A stretch of 64,000 nucleotides of DNA from NCBI GenBank assembly GCA_951213105.1, contig OX578146.1:53839069-53903068 (forward strand). The letters are read 5' to 3'. This document shows, piece after piece, positions 46,501 through 59,150 of the stretch. Below the pieces are notes generated by a model. The model was not told where the DNA came from. It saw nothing but the letters and a program-made list of their open reading frames with translations, and made no database searches. Origin of the DNA: Amaurobius ferox. Taxonomy: Eukaryota > Arthropoda > Arachnida > Araneae > Amaurobiidae. Every line of letters begins with the position of its first letter. Position 1 is the first letter of the stretch. Made by a program: the position numbers and the translations under genes.

Positions 46501-46730
46501 GAATTACTCTACATGTATTTCTCGCAGTGATTATAAATTCGCTTTAAACAGTAACTACAGGTCGGATTAGCTTACAAATTACTTTTCGTGTATTGTTTGT
46601 TGTAAATAGGAATTCGTTTTAAACGATAGTTACTGGTCAAATAAGCTCTCAAATTATCTCTAAATTACTAACTCTCAAATCATGCATTGCTTGTAGTGAG
46701 CATGAGATCTTTTTAAATGGATTTGATTTT
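46500..46730. repeat. Diverged ~100-bp monomers linking two satellites
   Basis: About two to three units of aaattcgctttaaacagtaa, ctacaggtc, attagcttacaaattactt, cgtgtattgtttg. Both neighbouring arrays contain this monomer, so it looks ancestral. Confidence 0.75.
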
Positions 46731-47335
46731 AATAAGTTTTTTTTTATCAGATGTGAAAGGGGGTTTGAACTCTCTTAAAATAAAGGGGTAATTTAGACAA
46801 TGGTGAAAAATTTTGGGAGCAGATTTTAGGCACAGAGACGAATAAGAACTGTTTCAAGATTTATAGAGAAGACCATTTAAATTTGGAGAGAGAAGTTTAA
46901 TTTTGACAAGAGAAGAGGAGAGGGTTTTAAAACACAGAGCGAGATGATGACTTAGCCACCGATGCTGAAAGATGGAAATGCCCAAATGAACGGCGACGTC
47001 TTGCTCGACAAAGTGTCGGTAAGTCTCGACTGTGGATTTTTCCATTGATTTTTTCTTTCTCTCTCTCCGAGTGATAGTATAGGATTAAATTTATTTAGTG
47101 TATTTTAGTAAATCATACATTCATTTCATATTTTAGTGAATTACCATACCACCTCTGCTTCCCCATTTCTATGTTTGCCAAGTTGACTATTATCAGCCAC
47201 AGAGTTTTTACGAATATATACAACACGAGTAATTACTATATATCATATGTAAATATTTTATACATTTTCTTGTAAATAAATTCATGTTTGTTTTAATTAT
47301 GGTACGGCCTTTAATTTTACGGCGCCCTTAACCGT
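46731..47335. other. Non-repetitive insert between the two satellites
   Basis: Breaks the monomer series. The 63-codon minus frame at 46854-47045 has no recognised motif. A TTTCTTTCTCTCTCTC tract lies at ~47050. It could be an insertion, but no ends were identified. Confidence 0.4.
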
Positions 47336-47339
47336 GCCT

Positions 47340-48540
47340 GGTAGTGGTTAGGAATTCACTTCAAACGGTAGCTAATGGTTATTTTAGTTGTTGAATTACT
47401 CTAAATGTATTGTTTGTAGTGATAAGGAATTCCCTTTAACCTATTTTTAAATAAGATTTTATTTTTACGTTAAAAATGTCCTGTGCACAAAACGTTGACT
47501 AAAAATGGGTTAAACAGTAGTTGCCAGTCAAATTAACTCGCAAATTACTCTGCATGCATTGTTCATTAGTTAGGAAGTCGCTTCGAATGATTGCTACTGG
47601 TTACATTAGATGTTGAATTACTCTAAATGTATTGTTTGTAGTGATAAGAAGTTACCTTTAACCTATTTTTAAATATTTTATTTTTACGTTAAAAATTTCC
47701 TGTGCACAAGAAGTTGGCTAAAAACTGGTTAAACAGTAATTATCAGTCAAATTAGCTCGCAAATTATTCTGCATGTATTGTTCATTAGTTAGGAAGTCGC
47801 TTCAAATGATTTCTACTGGTTACATTAGATGTTGAATTACTCTAAATGTATTGTTTGTAGTGATAAGAAATTCCCTCTAACCTATTTTTAAATAAGATTT
47901 TATTTTTACGTTAAAAATGTCCTGTGCACAAGACGTTGACTAAAAATGGGTTAAACAGTAGTTGCCAGTCAAATTAACTCGCAAATTACTCTGCATGTAT
48001 TGTTCATTACTTAGGAAGTCGCTTCAAATGATTGCTACTGGTTACATTAGATGTTGAATTACTCTAAATGTATTGTTTGTAGTGATAAGAAGTTACCTTT
48101 AACCTATTTTTAAATAATATTTTATTTTTACGTTAAAAATTTCCTGTGCACAAGAAGTTGGCTAAAAACTGGTTAAACAGTAATTATCAGTCAAATTAGC
48201 TCGCAAATTATTCTGCATGCATTGTTCATTAGTTAGGAAGTCGCTTCAAATGATTGCTACTGGTTACATTAGATGTTGAATTACTCTAAATGTATTGTTT
48301 GTAGTGATAAGAAATTCCCTTTAACCCATTTTTAGATACGATTTTAGTTTTACGTTAAAAATGTCCTGCGTACAAGCTAAAAATTGGTTAAACAGTAACT
48401 ACTTGTCAAATTAGCTCGCAAATTACTCTGCATGTGTGGTGATTAGAAATTCAGTTTAAATGGTAGGTACCGGTCAAATTAGATCTCATATTACTCTTCG
48501 TGCATTGTTCATAGTCATTAAGCATTTGCTTTGAACAGTA
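47340..48540. repeat. ~220-bp satellite, about five units
   Basis: The phrase gttgaattactctaaatgta occurs near 47390, 47611, 47831, 48051 and 48271. Units contain two diverged versions of the ~100-bp monomer plus the segment ttacgttaaaaatttcctgt. Alternating similarity (units 2 and 4 share agaagttgg, units 1 and 3 share agacgttgac-type bases) points to a ~440-bp higher-order period. Confidence 0.92.
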
Positions 48541-49425
48541 GCGACCGCTCAAATGAGCCTTTGCAAACATTAAACGATCGGAAAGAAAATCCAATATAAT
48601 GCCGGAGTTTCCAGTCATCGACCAAAGTATAAATTCCTCTGTGACAAGAACAGACTTTGATCTACAGCGCGGTTGGAATTTTTCTGCACTTCATTCTGAT
48701 GAATACTCATATTAAGTTTGATTGAATTTTAACCATTAGTTATCTTTGTAGTAGTCATCAAATAGGTATCCTTAATTATATCGACCTGATTATAATATTA
48801 GAAATTCTAAATACTTTATAACATTTAGAAAATTATGCATTAGCCACTTGCATTAGTACCTCATGTATCCCTTCTGGGTACGCTTATGTTAAGAGGCCAT
48901 CCAATTAAGAAGTCAGGGGGATAGCAGTAAGTAACAACATATCATTTTATTGCGAGAAAAGTTGTTGGAAGCCTAACATCCCCCCCCCCCCCCGGCAATT
49001 AACGCTATGCGAGGGGAACTAATTGTTAAACGCATTTCACATTATTCTTAAACACATGACATTACAGAATCCAAACTCAAGTCGTATAAAATGCGATTTA
49101 TTAGCATACCCCTCCAATTCGTAGAAGGGTTTAGCAAGATTCAATCCCCTTTGCGTTCTTAGAGGGGGGGGGGTGACTTAAGGATGTCTCAGAAACCAAC
49201 TGCTATTAAGTTCAATTTATCACTTAAGTTGTTTGAACTGGGAGAGACGCATTTGGCAACTCCTTTCAAAATTGACTTTTAGAAACGTCTCTGGTTTAGC
49301 AGCTGGTACACCGCTTTCGCGATCACTGATTTTGTGACGATGTACATAAAAAAATTGGATGTGGGCAGTGTATGACTTTCCCTACATAATGGAATGACTT
49401 TACTTTTTTCTTTCCCTACATACAT
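48541..49425. other. AT-rich DNA with homopolymer runs
   Basis: C-run at 48981-48994 and G-run at 49163-49172. A forward H1 5'-end fragment lies at 49348-49395 (ggatgtgggcagtgtatgac). Nothing else recognised. Confidence 0.5.
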
Positions 49426-51557
49426 ATTACTTTCCCTATATATAATGTATAGAGTGGATATTGTGATGGGGTCGAAATTTAGAATTTTCGACAGCAGAGC
49501 ACGTTTCAAGCATGCTTGAGCTAGAGATGACGTTTCTGAAGTAATGTGTGTGTGTGTGTGTGTGTGTGTCTGCGTGTGTGTGTGTGTGTGTGTGTCTGCG
49601 TGTGTCTGTATTAGTACGTCTGTACTTGAGGCTATGGAAGAACTTTGCAACCTTATGATCGAATGGGACGTTTTGAATGAAATTTGGTACACATATTACA
49701 ATCAATGAATACTGGAAGTCAATTGATTTTAAACGCAATCGAATGTTGAGAAGATACCCCAAAATTTTGGATGAAATGTTAAAAAAATCATTTAAAATTC
49801 AGAACCCTTGATAATGTTCAATAAATAATCATTTCTTAGGTAAGTTTTCATTAAAAAACGAATGAAATATACTTTAAAACGCTAGCATGAACCGCTCTCC
49901 AGATATTGTACTTTTTTTCTAATAAATTTATAAAAATATTACATAGAATTAAAAGAAAAAGCATTAATATCGTAAAATATGGCCACTTTTCATGCAATAT
50001 TATGCGATAAATTTAGTAACATTATTATCGTGGATCTAGTTTGTTCCATTTACGATAGAATATACTTGTGTAATAGTTTTGTATTTTTACTACCAACAAT
50101 TCATCAGCAGTCATTTATATGTAAGAGCTCTCTTTTCTCTGTCTGTGTGTAACACTTGGCGATCAATTTAGTGAACTTAATGATTCATTTGGTGAAATAA
50201 AGCCAAATTGGCGATATGTCACCCCAGATTAACGAAAACATGGTCAAAATTACAACAAGAAAGATCAATCATGCATAAAGCATTGATTATGAAACAATTT
50301 CCAACTTCAATGCAATTTTATATAAATATCTCTAAAATGTGATACATTTCTCGGTAATATTTTTAAAATTATCACAATACTACATTAATTTATTATATTT
50401 GAAAACTTCATCGAAGAAAATGAACTTAATTCAAATGATGTCATTGAAATATAAATTGCCTGGTTTAAACATCTTTAAAATGTGATACATGCATCGGTAA
50501 AATTTTTAAAATTATCATAATGCTACAATAATTTATTATACTTGAAAACTTCATCGAAAACACATGAACTTTATTCAAATGACGTCATCGAAATATAAAT
50601 CGCCTCTATATAAAAGCAGCATTTCATTCATGAACATTTTTCCAATCCTTTCATTCATCACAATACTATAATAATTTATGTTATTTAAAAATTTGAAAAA
50701 TTGTTATCTACCATATTTATTTTAAAATATGAAACCTGTCTTATATATAAAATAATTAAACTCTTGGAGAGAGAGAGAAAGATATTTATTATATAATATA
50801 TCTCTTATATTTATTATATAATAATCTATCTGGAGGATATTGCAAGAGACAGAATTTAATTGAATTTGTTTTTCTCCATATATTAAATAATTTTTATGTA
50901 AAAAACTACCTAACATATTTTACTGAAATTTTTTCATATATTTTATGGGATAATTTGAATATTTCCTAAAATGTTCGAAGCAATTTGTGAATTTTAAATT
51001 CGCTTAAAAAATGTTTGAAAATTAGGTCCCATAGGGTTCAATGTATTTCATTTTTTCAACCCGGGTTCAATCCAAAACTAATTCGGTGACATTATTCATT
51101 TATATTCCCATAGGTCCCACAGATCGTCTGAAAAACATACTAAAATTTCATTTTGATACATTTTTACGGCAGTTATCGTGCTAACGGACAGACAGACAGA
51201 CAGAATGAACAAAGTCATAAACACTTTTCAACTATGTCGTAAAGTGTTAAAAATGACGTTAAATTAACTGAAACCACGCCAAATTGCGTAATTAATATAA
51301 TTTAATATGTTGACTATATTGCATATTGAGGATGCTATAAATATTGATAATTGTTTATTTAAAGTTGCCCCGAAATATAAGTTAATTGGGTACTTTGAAG
51401 TAGTTTCATATGTTGTCATTCGGAAAATGCCAAATATACAATTCAATGTTAAAAATATGCCGTGGATATTAGACATAATTGCTTCACTGAGTATAAGAAA
51501 TAAATCAATTGTATCATAAAAGGAAAGTCATGTGATGCCCACATCGTATTTTTGACA
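49426..51557 (-). mobile_element. H1 element, subtype a, reverse, split by an H2 insertion
   Basis: Starts at a reversed 3' end (tactttccctatatataatg), with a (GT)n tract at 49544-49595, tccagatattgtact, cgtggatctagtttgttcca and the gccaaattggcga region. It is interrupted at ~50256 by H2 copy B, resumes at 51250 (atgacgttaaattaactgaa) and ends at the reversed 5' end ggaaagtcatgtgatgccca (51523-51545). The 137- and 108-codon minus frames at 49279-49762 are translations of this repeat. Confidence 0.75.
50257..51249 (+). mobile_element. H2 element, copy B, nested in H1
   Basis: Begins aagaaagatcaatcatgcat and ends at the hairpin AACACTTTTCAAC / GTCGTAAAGTGTT, preceded by (ACAG)n. Flanking H1 sequence reads gtcaaaattac on the left and aaatgacgttaaatt on the right; intact H1a relatives have the continuous order ..aaattgataaaaatgacgct. 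This defines the ends of H2 by an empty-site comparison. Confidence 0.82.
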
Positions 51558-51734
51558 GTGAAATAATTGTGCATAGGATCCATAGAGGCATAGTGGTTGA
51601 ACAAGGTTCACAGAACAATGTTTTTGGCCTGTATTAGCACACACATGAAAAAATGAAATAGAATGTTTTGGACAGTTTATGTATCTAAGCAGTATCACTT
51701 ATTTATGCTCACGTGCAAAATCATCATAAAAAAA

Positions 51735-52661
51735 TCTGATGTGGACAGCACATAACTTTTCTTATATAATGCAATGAATTTACTACTTTTACAGTTAAAA
51801 AAAATGTTATTCCTATAGTAGATACTTATATTCTTTCCAAGATATTGAATTTTCTTCAATTAGTCGTCATTTTAATTGATTTAGCGTCATTTTTATCCAT
51901 TTAGCGAGATTTTCGTTAATTTGACAACATTTAAAAATATCGCCAAGTTTGCAACATTCCGCTAAATTCGTCGCCAAAGTCTCTCCAACCGTTATGGACG
52001 GAGAAATAAGCTATTCTTACAGCAGATAAATGACTGGCGTTCAAATACAAAAGTATGATCCAAAGTATCTTTTCTCGTGAATGGAACCAGTTAGATCCAC
52101 GAGAATAATGTCACCACATTTATCGCATGATATTGCATATGAAAAGTGAACATGTTTCTTAACAGTTAATATATTTTTTTAATTTATGGGATTTTTTGAT
52201 AAATTTATTTGAAAAATGTGCAATATCTCGAGAACGGTTCATGCTAGCGTTCTAAAGTTTATGTCAATCGTTTTCTAAGGAAATATTACATAAGAAATGT
52301 CTCCTTGCGTAACCTTATTAAAGGTTTTGATTTTTTGATGATTTTTTCAAAATTTCACTCGAAAATTTAGGGGGGTTCTGAACATTCGATTATGTTGTAA
52401 AACAACAGACTTCTAGTATGTACAGATTGTGATTTGTACCATATTTCATTCGAATCGCTCCATTCGTTCGTGAGATATCGTCTCCACAGACTCACTGACA
52501 CACACACACACACAGACATCACTTCAAAAATGTTTGATTCGTGATTAGGGATGCTTGAAACGTGCTCTCCCGTCGAAAACTCGAATTCGAATTTTCGATC
52601 CCGTCACAATACTTTCCTTATACATTATGTACATGTACTAACACTTGTATATAAGGAAAGC
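51735..52661 (+). mobile_element. H1 element, subtype a
   Basis: Starts TCTGATGTGGACAGCACATA and ends with ACTTTCCTTATACATTATGT / TTGTATATAAGGAAAG. The 3' hairpin loop has ~17 extra bases (acatgtactaacac). The body matches the copies at 9467 and 18398, including a (CA)n tract at 52498-52514. Confidence 0.78.
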
Positions 52662-52679
52662 AGTAAGTCGACATTTAAT

Positions 52680-53235
52680 TAATATACCGTGACATAAATG
52701 ACTATTGGCAAACTTTTGGACTTTAAAATACAAGACGATTACAAAAAGCGTCTTGTCTCGTGAGTGGAACGAACTAGATACACGAGAAAGGTTTTAACAG
52801 ATTTGTCTTAAAATATTGCATATGGATAGCGAACATATGTGCTGATACTTACAACTTTTTTAATTTTATGTAATTTTATTGATACATTTTATTTGCAAAA
52901 GAGGCAATGTCTCGAGAACGGCTCATGCTAGTTTTCTAAATTCGTATTATTCGTTTTCAAACGAAAAATTATGCTGGAAATGGTTATATATTCATCATTA
53001 TTATAAGTCATGACATTTTTCTAAAAAATCATTTAAAATGTAAGTAGTCTTCATTCAAATTCAATACGGCTCCAATTTTCTCTGATTGTGATATTCCTAC
53101 CAAATTATTTTCCAAACGCTTCATTCGTTTGTAGGATATCATGTCCATAGTCTCATGGATGCATACAATAACACACTAACATACATACATATACACACAG
53201 AGGCATCACCTCAAAACACCTTCGTGAGTCATCCT
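52680..53235 (+). mobile_element. Older, diverged H1a-type body
   Basis: Runs in the same order as H1a bodies: aatgactattggc, tctcgtgagtggaacgaac, tagatacacgaga, gcatatggatagcgaaca, tgtctcgagaacggctca, cttcattcgtttgt, then acacacagaggcatcacctc. Neither end is recognisable. Confidence 0.7.
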
Positions 53236-53239
53236 ACTC

Positions 53240-53660
53240 TCTCCAAAATGTAATGCCGAATTTATATTGGTCATTGTTTAAGTTTCATCTATAGCCAATC
53301 CCGAAAATTAGATGTTTCAAGGAAAATTTTTAAAGTGAAAGAGGGGAAAATCCACCATGGAATTTTTTAGTGAGCCTCCCTACCTTTGCCAGATGTTGCT
53401 GCTGAATCCATGTCATTTATCATCTAAGCTATATTAAAATCCAAATTTGAAAAATATATGTTTAAACCGGAAAATAAAAATTTTTAAATCTAAAACGGAA
53501 AAAGAACCGGAAGTGGAAACCCTTAGTGAACACCCCTACATTTTTAAAGATGTTAAATCCACATCAGTCCTCATCTAAGTTGTATCTGTAGTAGATCCTG
53601 AGAAATAGATGCTTCAAAACTTTTTTTAGTAAAGACATAGATGACAAATTAGATTGCTAC
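53240..53660. repeat. ~150-bp repeat related to unit U flank sequence
   Basis: Three diverged units with tcatctaagttgtatctgta, gagaaatagatgcttcaa and agtgagcctccctacctttg cores. The same sequence type occurs near 9385-9420 and 10400-10490. Confidence 0.55.
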
Positions 53661-53900
53661 CAATAATATCTATAAATGTTCTAATGTCGCAGTAAAAATT
53701 TCGATGTGATTGAATTACATACATATTTTTTTTAGATATTATTCTTTGAAATATTTTTCCATTTTTATAATCCAGACATATTTATGAGTATAATTTATTA
53801 TTGAATGCAAATTGAAATCTGCAAAGTGTTGAATGAATTTCAGATGAATTAATGAATTAATGCTCGTTCCCATCTGCAGATCACATTTCAAATCATGATT
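53661..53900. other. Unassigned AT-rich DNA
   Basis: Nothing recognised. Confidence 0.4.
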
Positions 53901-53904
53901 CAAA

Positions 53905-55165
53905 TTTGAAAATGTTGCAGCATCGAGTAACTAAAGCTTATCATACTTTCCTTCAACTGTCGTTCATCAGTGGAACTATGATAGAAACTTAAGTGATCCA
54001 GAACTTGTTTGAATGCATCGGACTTTATAAGCAAGATGAAGGAAAAGGAACAATCGATTAACTAGAGCTAACCATACTTCTCTTCAACTATCGTTCGTCA
54101 GTGGAACTATGATCGAAATCTAAGTGATTCAGAATTTGTTTGAATGCATCGGACTTTGTAGACAAAATGAATGAAAAGAAACAATCGATTAACCAAAGCT
54201 AACCATGCTTTCCTTCAACTGTCGTTCGTCAGTGGAACTATGATTGAAGATCCAGAACTTGATTGAATGCATCGGACTTATAGACAAAATAAATGAAAAG
54301 GAACAATTGACTAACTAAAGCTAACCATACTGCCCTTCAACTGTCTTTCATCAGTGAAACTTTGATCGAAACTTAAGTGATCCAGAACTTGTTTGAATCC
54401 ATCGGACTTTGTAAGCAAGATGAAGGAAAAGGAACAATTGACTAACTAAAGCTAACCATACTGCTCTTCAATTATCGTTCGTCAGTGGAACTATGATCGA
54501 AACTTAAGTGATCCAGAACTTGTTTGAATGCATCCGACTTTGTAAGCAAGATGAAGGAAAAGGAACAATTGATTAACTAAAGCTAACCTTACTTCTCTTC
54601 AACTATCGCTCGTCAGTGGAACAATGATCGAAACTTAAGTGATCCAGAACTTGTTTGAATCCATCGGACTTTGCAAGCAAGATCAAGGAAAAGGAACAAT
54701 CGACTAACTAAAGCTAACCATACTTCTCTTCAATTATAGTTCGTCAGTGGAACTATGATCGAAGCTTAAGTGATCCAGAACTTGTTTGAATCCATCGGAC
54801 TTTGTAAGCAAGATGAAGGAAAAGGAACAATCGACTAACTAAAGCTAACCATACTTCTCTTCAATTATCGTTCGTCAGTGGAACTATGATCGAAACTTAA
54901 GTGATCCAGAACTTGTTTGAATGCATCGGACTTTGTAGACAAAATGAATGAAAAGGAACAATCGATTAACCAAAGCTAACCATGCTTTCCTTCAACTGTC
55001 GTTCATCAGTGGAACTATGATTGAAGATCTAGAACTTGTTTGAATGCATCGAACTTAGTAGACAAAATGAATGAAAAGGAACAATTGACTAACTAAAGCT
55101 AACCATACTTCCCTTCAACTGTCGTTCATCAGTGGAAATATGATCGAAAGTTTAGTCATAAAACT
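53905..55165. repeat. 125-130-bp satellite, about nine to ten units
   Basis: Units share aaggaacaatcgactaacta, aagctaaccatacttctctt, tcgttcgtcagtggaactat and gatccagaacttgtttgaat. Two unit types alternate irregularly: long units with gatcgaaacttaagtgatcc, and units lacking about 10 bp (gattgaagatccagaactt) near 54245 and 55020. Confidence 0.93.
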
Positions 55166-57410
55166 TAGAAAACATAAATCCTAGATAAACCTAGAAAATT
55201 CAAAACATTAATTAGTTTTCCACTGATGTCGTAGCCCGGTCACTATTTTGTTTAGTTGTGACTTTCTATTGTAAACATTTTATAGTGTTGTAGTAAATAT
55301 ACAGTGGGCTTTTGATGTTAGTATGGCCAAATTTAGTTAATACTTGTGCTGTTATCATTATGAGAGTAATAAGCAAGAGGTCAAAACGAAATCGTAAAGG
55401 TCTGTATAATGAATAAATACTATAGAGGGCGAAGAAATATACTTTGTATACCTATCCTATGCTTATTTTTCTAGAAAGGCTTATTGGAATAATCATACTA
55501 CTGGATATTAAGAGCACAAGAAGTAGAGTAAACAGACTTAGATAGAAAGTCATTTTTAAGACAATGTTTATCAAATGTAAATTAACATAGAGAGAAACGA
55601 TAAGCAGTTGTAGAGTAAGTAATGATGAAATCATGAATCTCCTGAAGAAATCATAACATATTCAATAGATAAAAATAAATTTCAGTTTAGGCAATATCTC
55701 ACAGAGAAAATCCAGATTGCTGAATTTGTCGGCAGGTGGCTCTACTGGAATGCGACGCATTAACATTAACCAATTCACACAGGAATCGTAAGTAAAACTT
55801 GGGATTTTAAATGCCAGAAATTAGCGCGGTTTGTTAATCGAATCTTAATTCCCAGTACCAGGGAAGGTATCATCCTGTGGTATGATTGACTTAATTATTG
55901 TTACCTCGCTCTGCACATAAGACGACATGGGATTTAAGAATGTGCACATTTCGTTCTCAGGCTCTCAAGAGGGACCACGTTTGACAACGACATCACTAAA
56001 TTTCCTCGGATGTCACTGGATCCTGCTTTCACAGTACAATTTAAAATCTTTGGCAAGTTGTTTACGCCTGGATGTTGCCACCTCAAAATTAACAAACTAT
56101 TTTTAACTGTAATAATGCGTGTGTTTTGGCAACTCCTTTTAAAGTTTACTCTAGATCCTGAAATTTTAATTCCCATTACGTCAAGCCGACAACTTTTCAT
56201 TGGCTGCCGATCTGAGTGCCTAACCATATATTAAAGAACTTTAGTTTGTACATCAGATGTATAAGTTTTTTGGGGATCAACTAGAGCTAAAAAAATTCGA
56301 ACTTGGCGAAGTAGATCTCTAGTCTTTAGTATAGATAAGGCAATGTTTTCATCCTAATATAGATAATAGAACCAAGCTTTTTTTTTTCGAAAATGGACCT
56401 GAAACATGTATAGATAAACTAATTATTCAACTTCATATGAATAACGTCTGCGAAAAAAAATCAAGGGTAACCATTTCCTTCATAGTTGCGAATTTGGTGT
56501 TTGTTTAAAAAGAACTCTAAAGTACTTAGTTTAGTTTATTTAGAATTCCACAAATTTTCTTAACGAACTTAATTTGTTTAGAATTCCATAATTTTTTAAC
56601 GAACTAAATTCGCTTAGAATTACACAATTTTCTCAAACACCACAAAGAGACTCTAGAGAAAATTTTCGGACCTTTAGTTTTTATGTAGCTAATGTTTAAA
56701 ACTTGCAATACTTATTTCGATGTTTTTTGAATATCACATTTCTGTTACTGGTGAAACTGATAAGAACACAGTTGTTAAAAAAATGCCTTTTATTTGTAGT
56801 TTTTAGACTGATTTATACGTCTGATTTTAAGGTATACACTTAAATGCTCTTAACGAAAACGTGGATAAAATGCATTTTAGAACGGTTTTTAAACAAAACG
56901 GATTTTAAAGTATATTTAATCGTGGATTTCAGAAGCATCGCTTTGAAATAGAGTCAATTAAAAGAAGGCCGTTTCTTTGTATTGCTTATGAATGTGTTCA
57001 TCCTTACAGAATCTGCTAAAGAAAATTCTTCGAAACTTCGATTTTGCATTTTCCCCACGAAATTGTAGGAAAATGAAGGCTGCGAAGAAAGACGGATGAA
57101 GTATACAAAACATATTTTTACATCACATTCCTTCTGCTATGTATAAAATTATCCTTATGAAAATGCCATTTAAAAATCATGTAATTTTCACTCAGCATGC
57201 ATTTTGGGCACTTTAAAATCATAAAATTATTAACATTTTTCTTTATAAATTGTGACGTTGCATGTTTTAAAGTTACATAATTTATATATATATTTTTTTA
57301 CAAATTGTTACATTTCATAGATTAAAATTATAGAATTTTACATTTTTCTTAACTGTTATTTTGCATACATTACAGTTATAGAATCCATATAATAACTTTC
57401 TAACGTGTTT
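55166..57410. other. Long AT-rich region without recognised features
   Basis: The most complex part is 55900-56235, where opposite 97- and 74-codon frames overlap; neither has a known motif. Short duplicated phrase gaattccacaa / gaattccataa near 56540-56590. Confidence 0.45.
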
Positions 57411-57880
57411 TTGTCTTTACAGACCCTCCAGAAGCCCCCCTGGTGACCTACAAAACTGAATCGTTGCGCTCTTATAGTGTCAACCGCGGAGCAGAACCTA
57501 ACGATGCCAAATTTTCGTTTCTCACCCGGAGGCGAAAAAAGTCAAGACGTGACCATAAGTCCATTCTTCTCGGTGAGCTAGAAGGCCGAATTTTTACGTA
57601 CTTACAGTATCGACTGACCATGACTCTAACGCAGCCGGGTTTTCAATTCCCACGGGTGTGGAGAAACTTGAGTTTTTCGAAAAGTTTTTCATACCCTCCA
57701 GAAATCCTACGGTGTAGCAGGCTGAAACTTTACATTTTATTGTTTCGACCACGGAACAGAACCTTATGGAACTACATTTTCGATTTTTTCCCGGGGGCGC
57801 ATTAAACGGAGAGGGGGGTGATTGAAACGTATTTCTAGATCCTGCAGACTCCCCCCCCCCCCCCCCCGGCGATCCAATAA
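57410..57880. repeat. Tandem ~130-260-bp repeat related to a part of unit U
   Basis: Two diverged units: gaccctccagaagccccc, gaaactt/gaatcgtt, gaccacggaacagaacctt / caaccgcggagcagaaccta, ttttcgtttctcacccgg / tttcgattttttcccggg. The reverse complement of 9100-9250 (cttccagaagtccctctg) is a relative. The 120-codon frame at 57443-57805 spans both units. I cannot exclude an old coding origin. C-run at 57850-57867. Confidence 0.6.
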
Positions 57881-58811
57881 GCTGAAACTTTATATACGTA
57901 TAGATGTCGATCACGTAACAGACGTTAACTGAGCCAATTTTTGACAAGGATACCATGCTTGACAATAAAATAAAACATTGAAAAAAGCAGTCAATTTTTC
58001 AACTTAAATTTTAAAGACTGTTATGTTTACTGTCTTTGACAAGTTTAAAGGTCAGTTTTTCATACATTTTTATTTTACATAAGTATATAACTTTTTTCAT
58101 CTTTACGCATTACTTATCACCTTATCAAATTAGCACTTAATACTTACTTACAAGGTACCTAAAAGATTTAGTTAAACACCATTCAGACGATCCAGAAGTA
58201 ACACGATTTCACGCAAAACAATTTGATATCTTTCAAACTCTTTCATTTCTGCATATATCTGTAATACAAACTGATAGCAATGAGGCTTATTTTTAATTTT
58301 TACCAATGAAGAAATACTCTCTTTAGAATAAACGGAAATGCTACGAAAGAAATTTGATCAATGAAAGGAAAAAAATGAAACAGCTATTCAGATGTATAAT
58401 TTTAATGAACACGTCTTTAATTTCAGCATAAGAAGGCAATTTATTTCATCTTCATCTTATTAATTAAAAGTGTTTAAAAATTATGGATTCTCTTCTAGTG
58501 ATGCATAAAAGAACATTATTGCACACATTAGTGACTGAATTAATCATAATTCCTACTTTTTTTTTTATCTTATCCAAATTCACCGCAATTCCAAACGAAA
58601 CAAAATAAAGCATAGTTGAAGTGCCAGTTGTTATCACAACTTTTCTTTGATGTAATTTCAACATGAAAGCTACTACTCTTAGAAAAATAATGTGAAAATA
58701 TCCACATTTAATTAGCCGTTAAATTAGCACAAAATAAATCAATTTTCACACAAAAGCGCACTTTTACACTAAGCACTAGCAACAGAGCCACAGCAGATAC
58801 AAAATCTTACC
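57881..58811. other. Unassigned AT-rich DNA
   Basis: No repeat or coding signal recognised. Confidence 0.45.
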
Positions 58812-59150
58812 GTGAAACAAACTGCAACCGCAATCCAAACTCTTCATCTGGTTCCAAAATTAAAAAAAATATCCTCCACAAGCTGATCACTTTTTATTGA
58901 GTAAGAATAATTTTTAACCCTTCCGTATGTTGGAATTGCGAGTTCTTTTGAACGCAGCCATAGCCCCCAGCAAGTACCAGCAACTGCTGTTGCCGGTCGC
59001 AGAATTACTTGTATTGTAGTGGCAATATCGAACGGCTGAAAAAGCGACCGATATTGTAGCGCCATCTGTTGGACGAAAGCTATGATATTTATCGATTTTA
59101 CTGTTCCTGCTGAGTTCGAGGCAACGAAGCACGAGGCAGACGTGTTAGAA
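58812..59150 (-). other. Candidate promoter / first exon, minus strand (speculative)
   Basis: Visibly higher in G+C than its surroundings and free of the repeats seen elsewhere. On the minus strand a candidate 5' splice site ACG|GTAAGATT lies near 58810-58816. Upstream are small frames (73 codons at 58844-59065, 72 at 58914-59132) without known motifs and an ATG in reasonable context near 58959. It fits an untranslated first exon of a gene lying to the left, but a transposon fragment is equally possible. Confidence 0.25.

Noticed and set aside
49279..49762. 137- and 108-codon minus-strand frames as proteins
   Set aside because: Both read through the (GT)n tract of an H1 copy, giving a poly-(TH) stretch, and overlap each other in different frames.
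55934..56234. Opposite 97- and 74-codon frames as genes
   Set aside because: They overlap on opposite strands, neither has a recognisable motif, and there is no supporting splice or repeat evidence.
57443..57805. Exon with acceptor tctttacag at 57412-57421
   Set aside because: The acceptor-like sequence and the frame lie in a dispersed repeat also present near 9.1-9.25 kb in reverse. No donor or protein similarity supports an exon.
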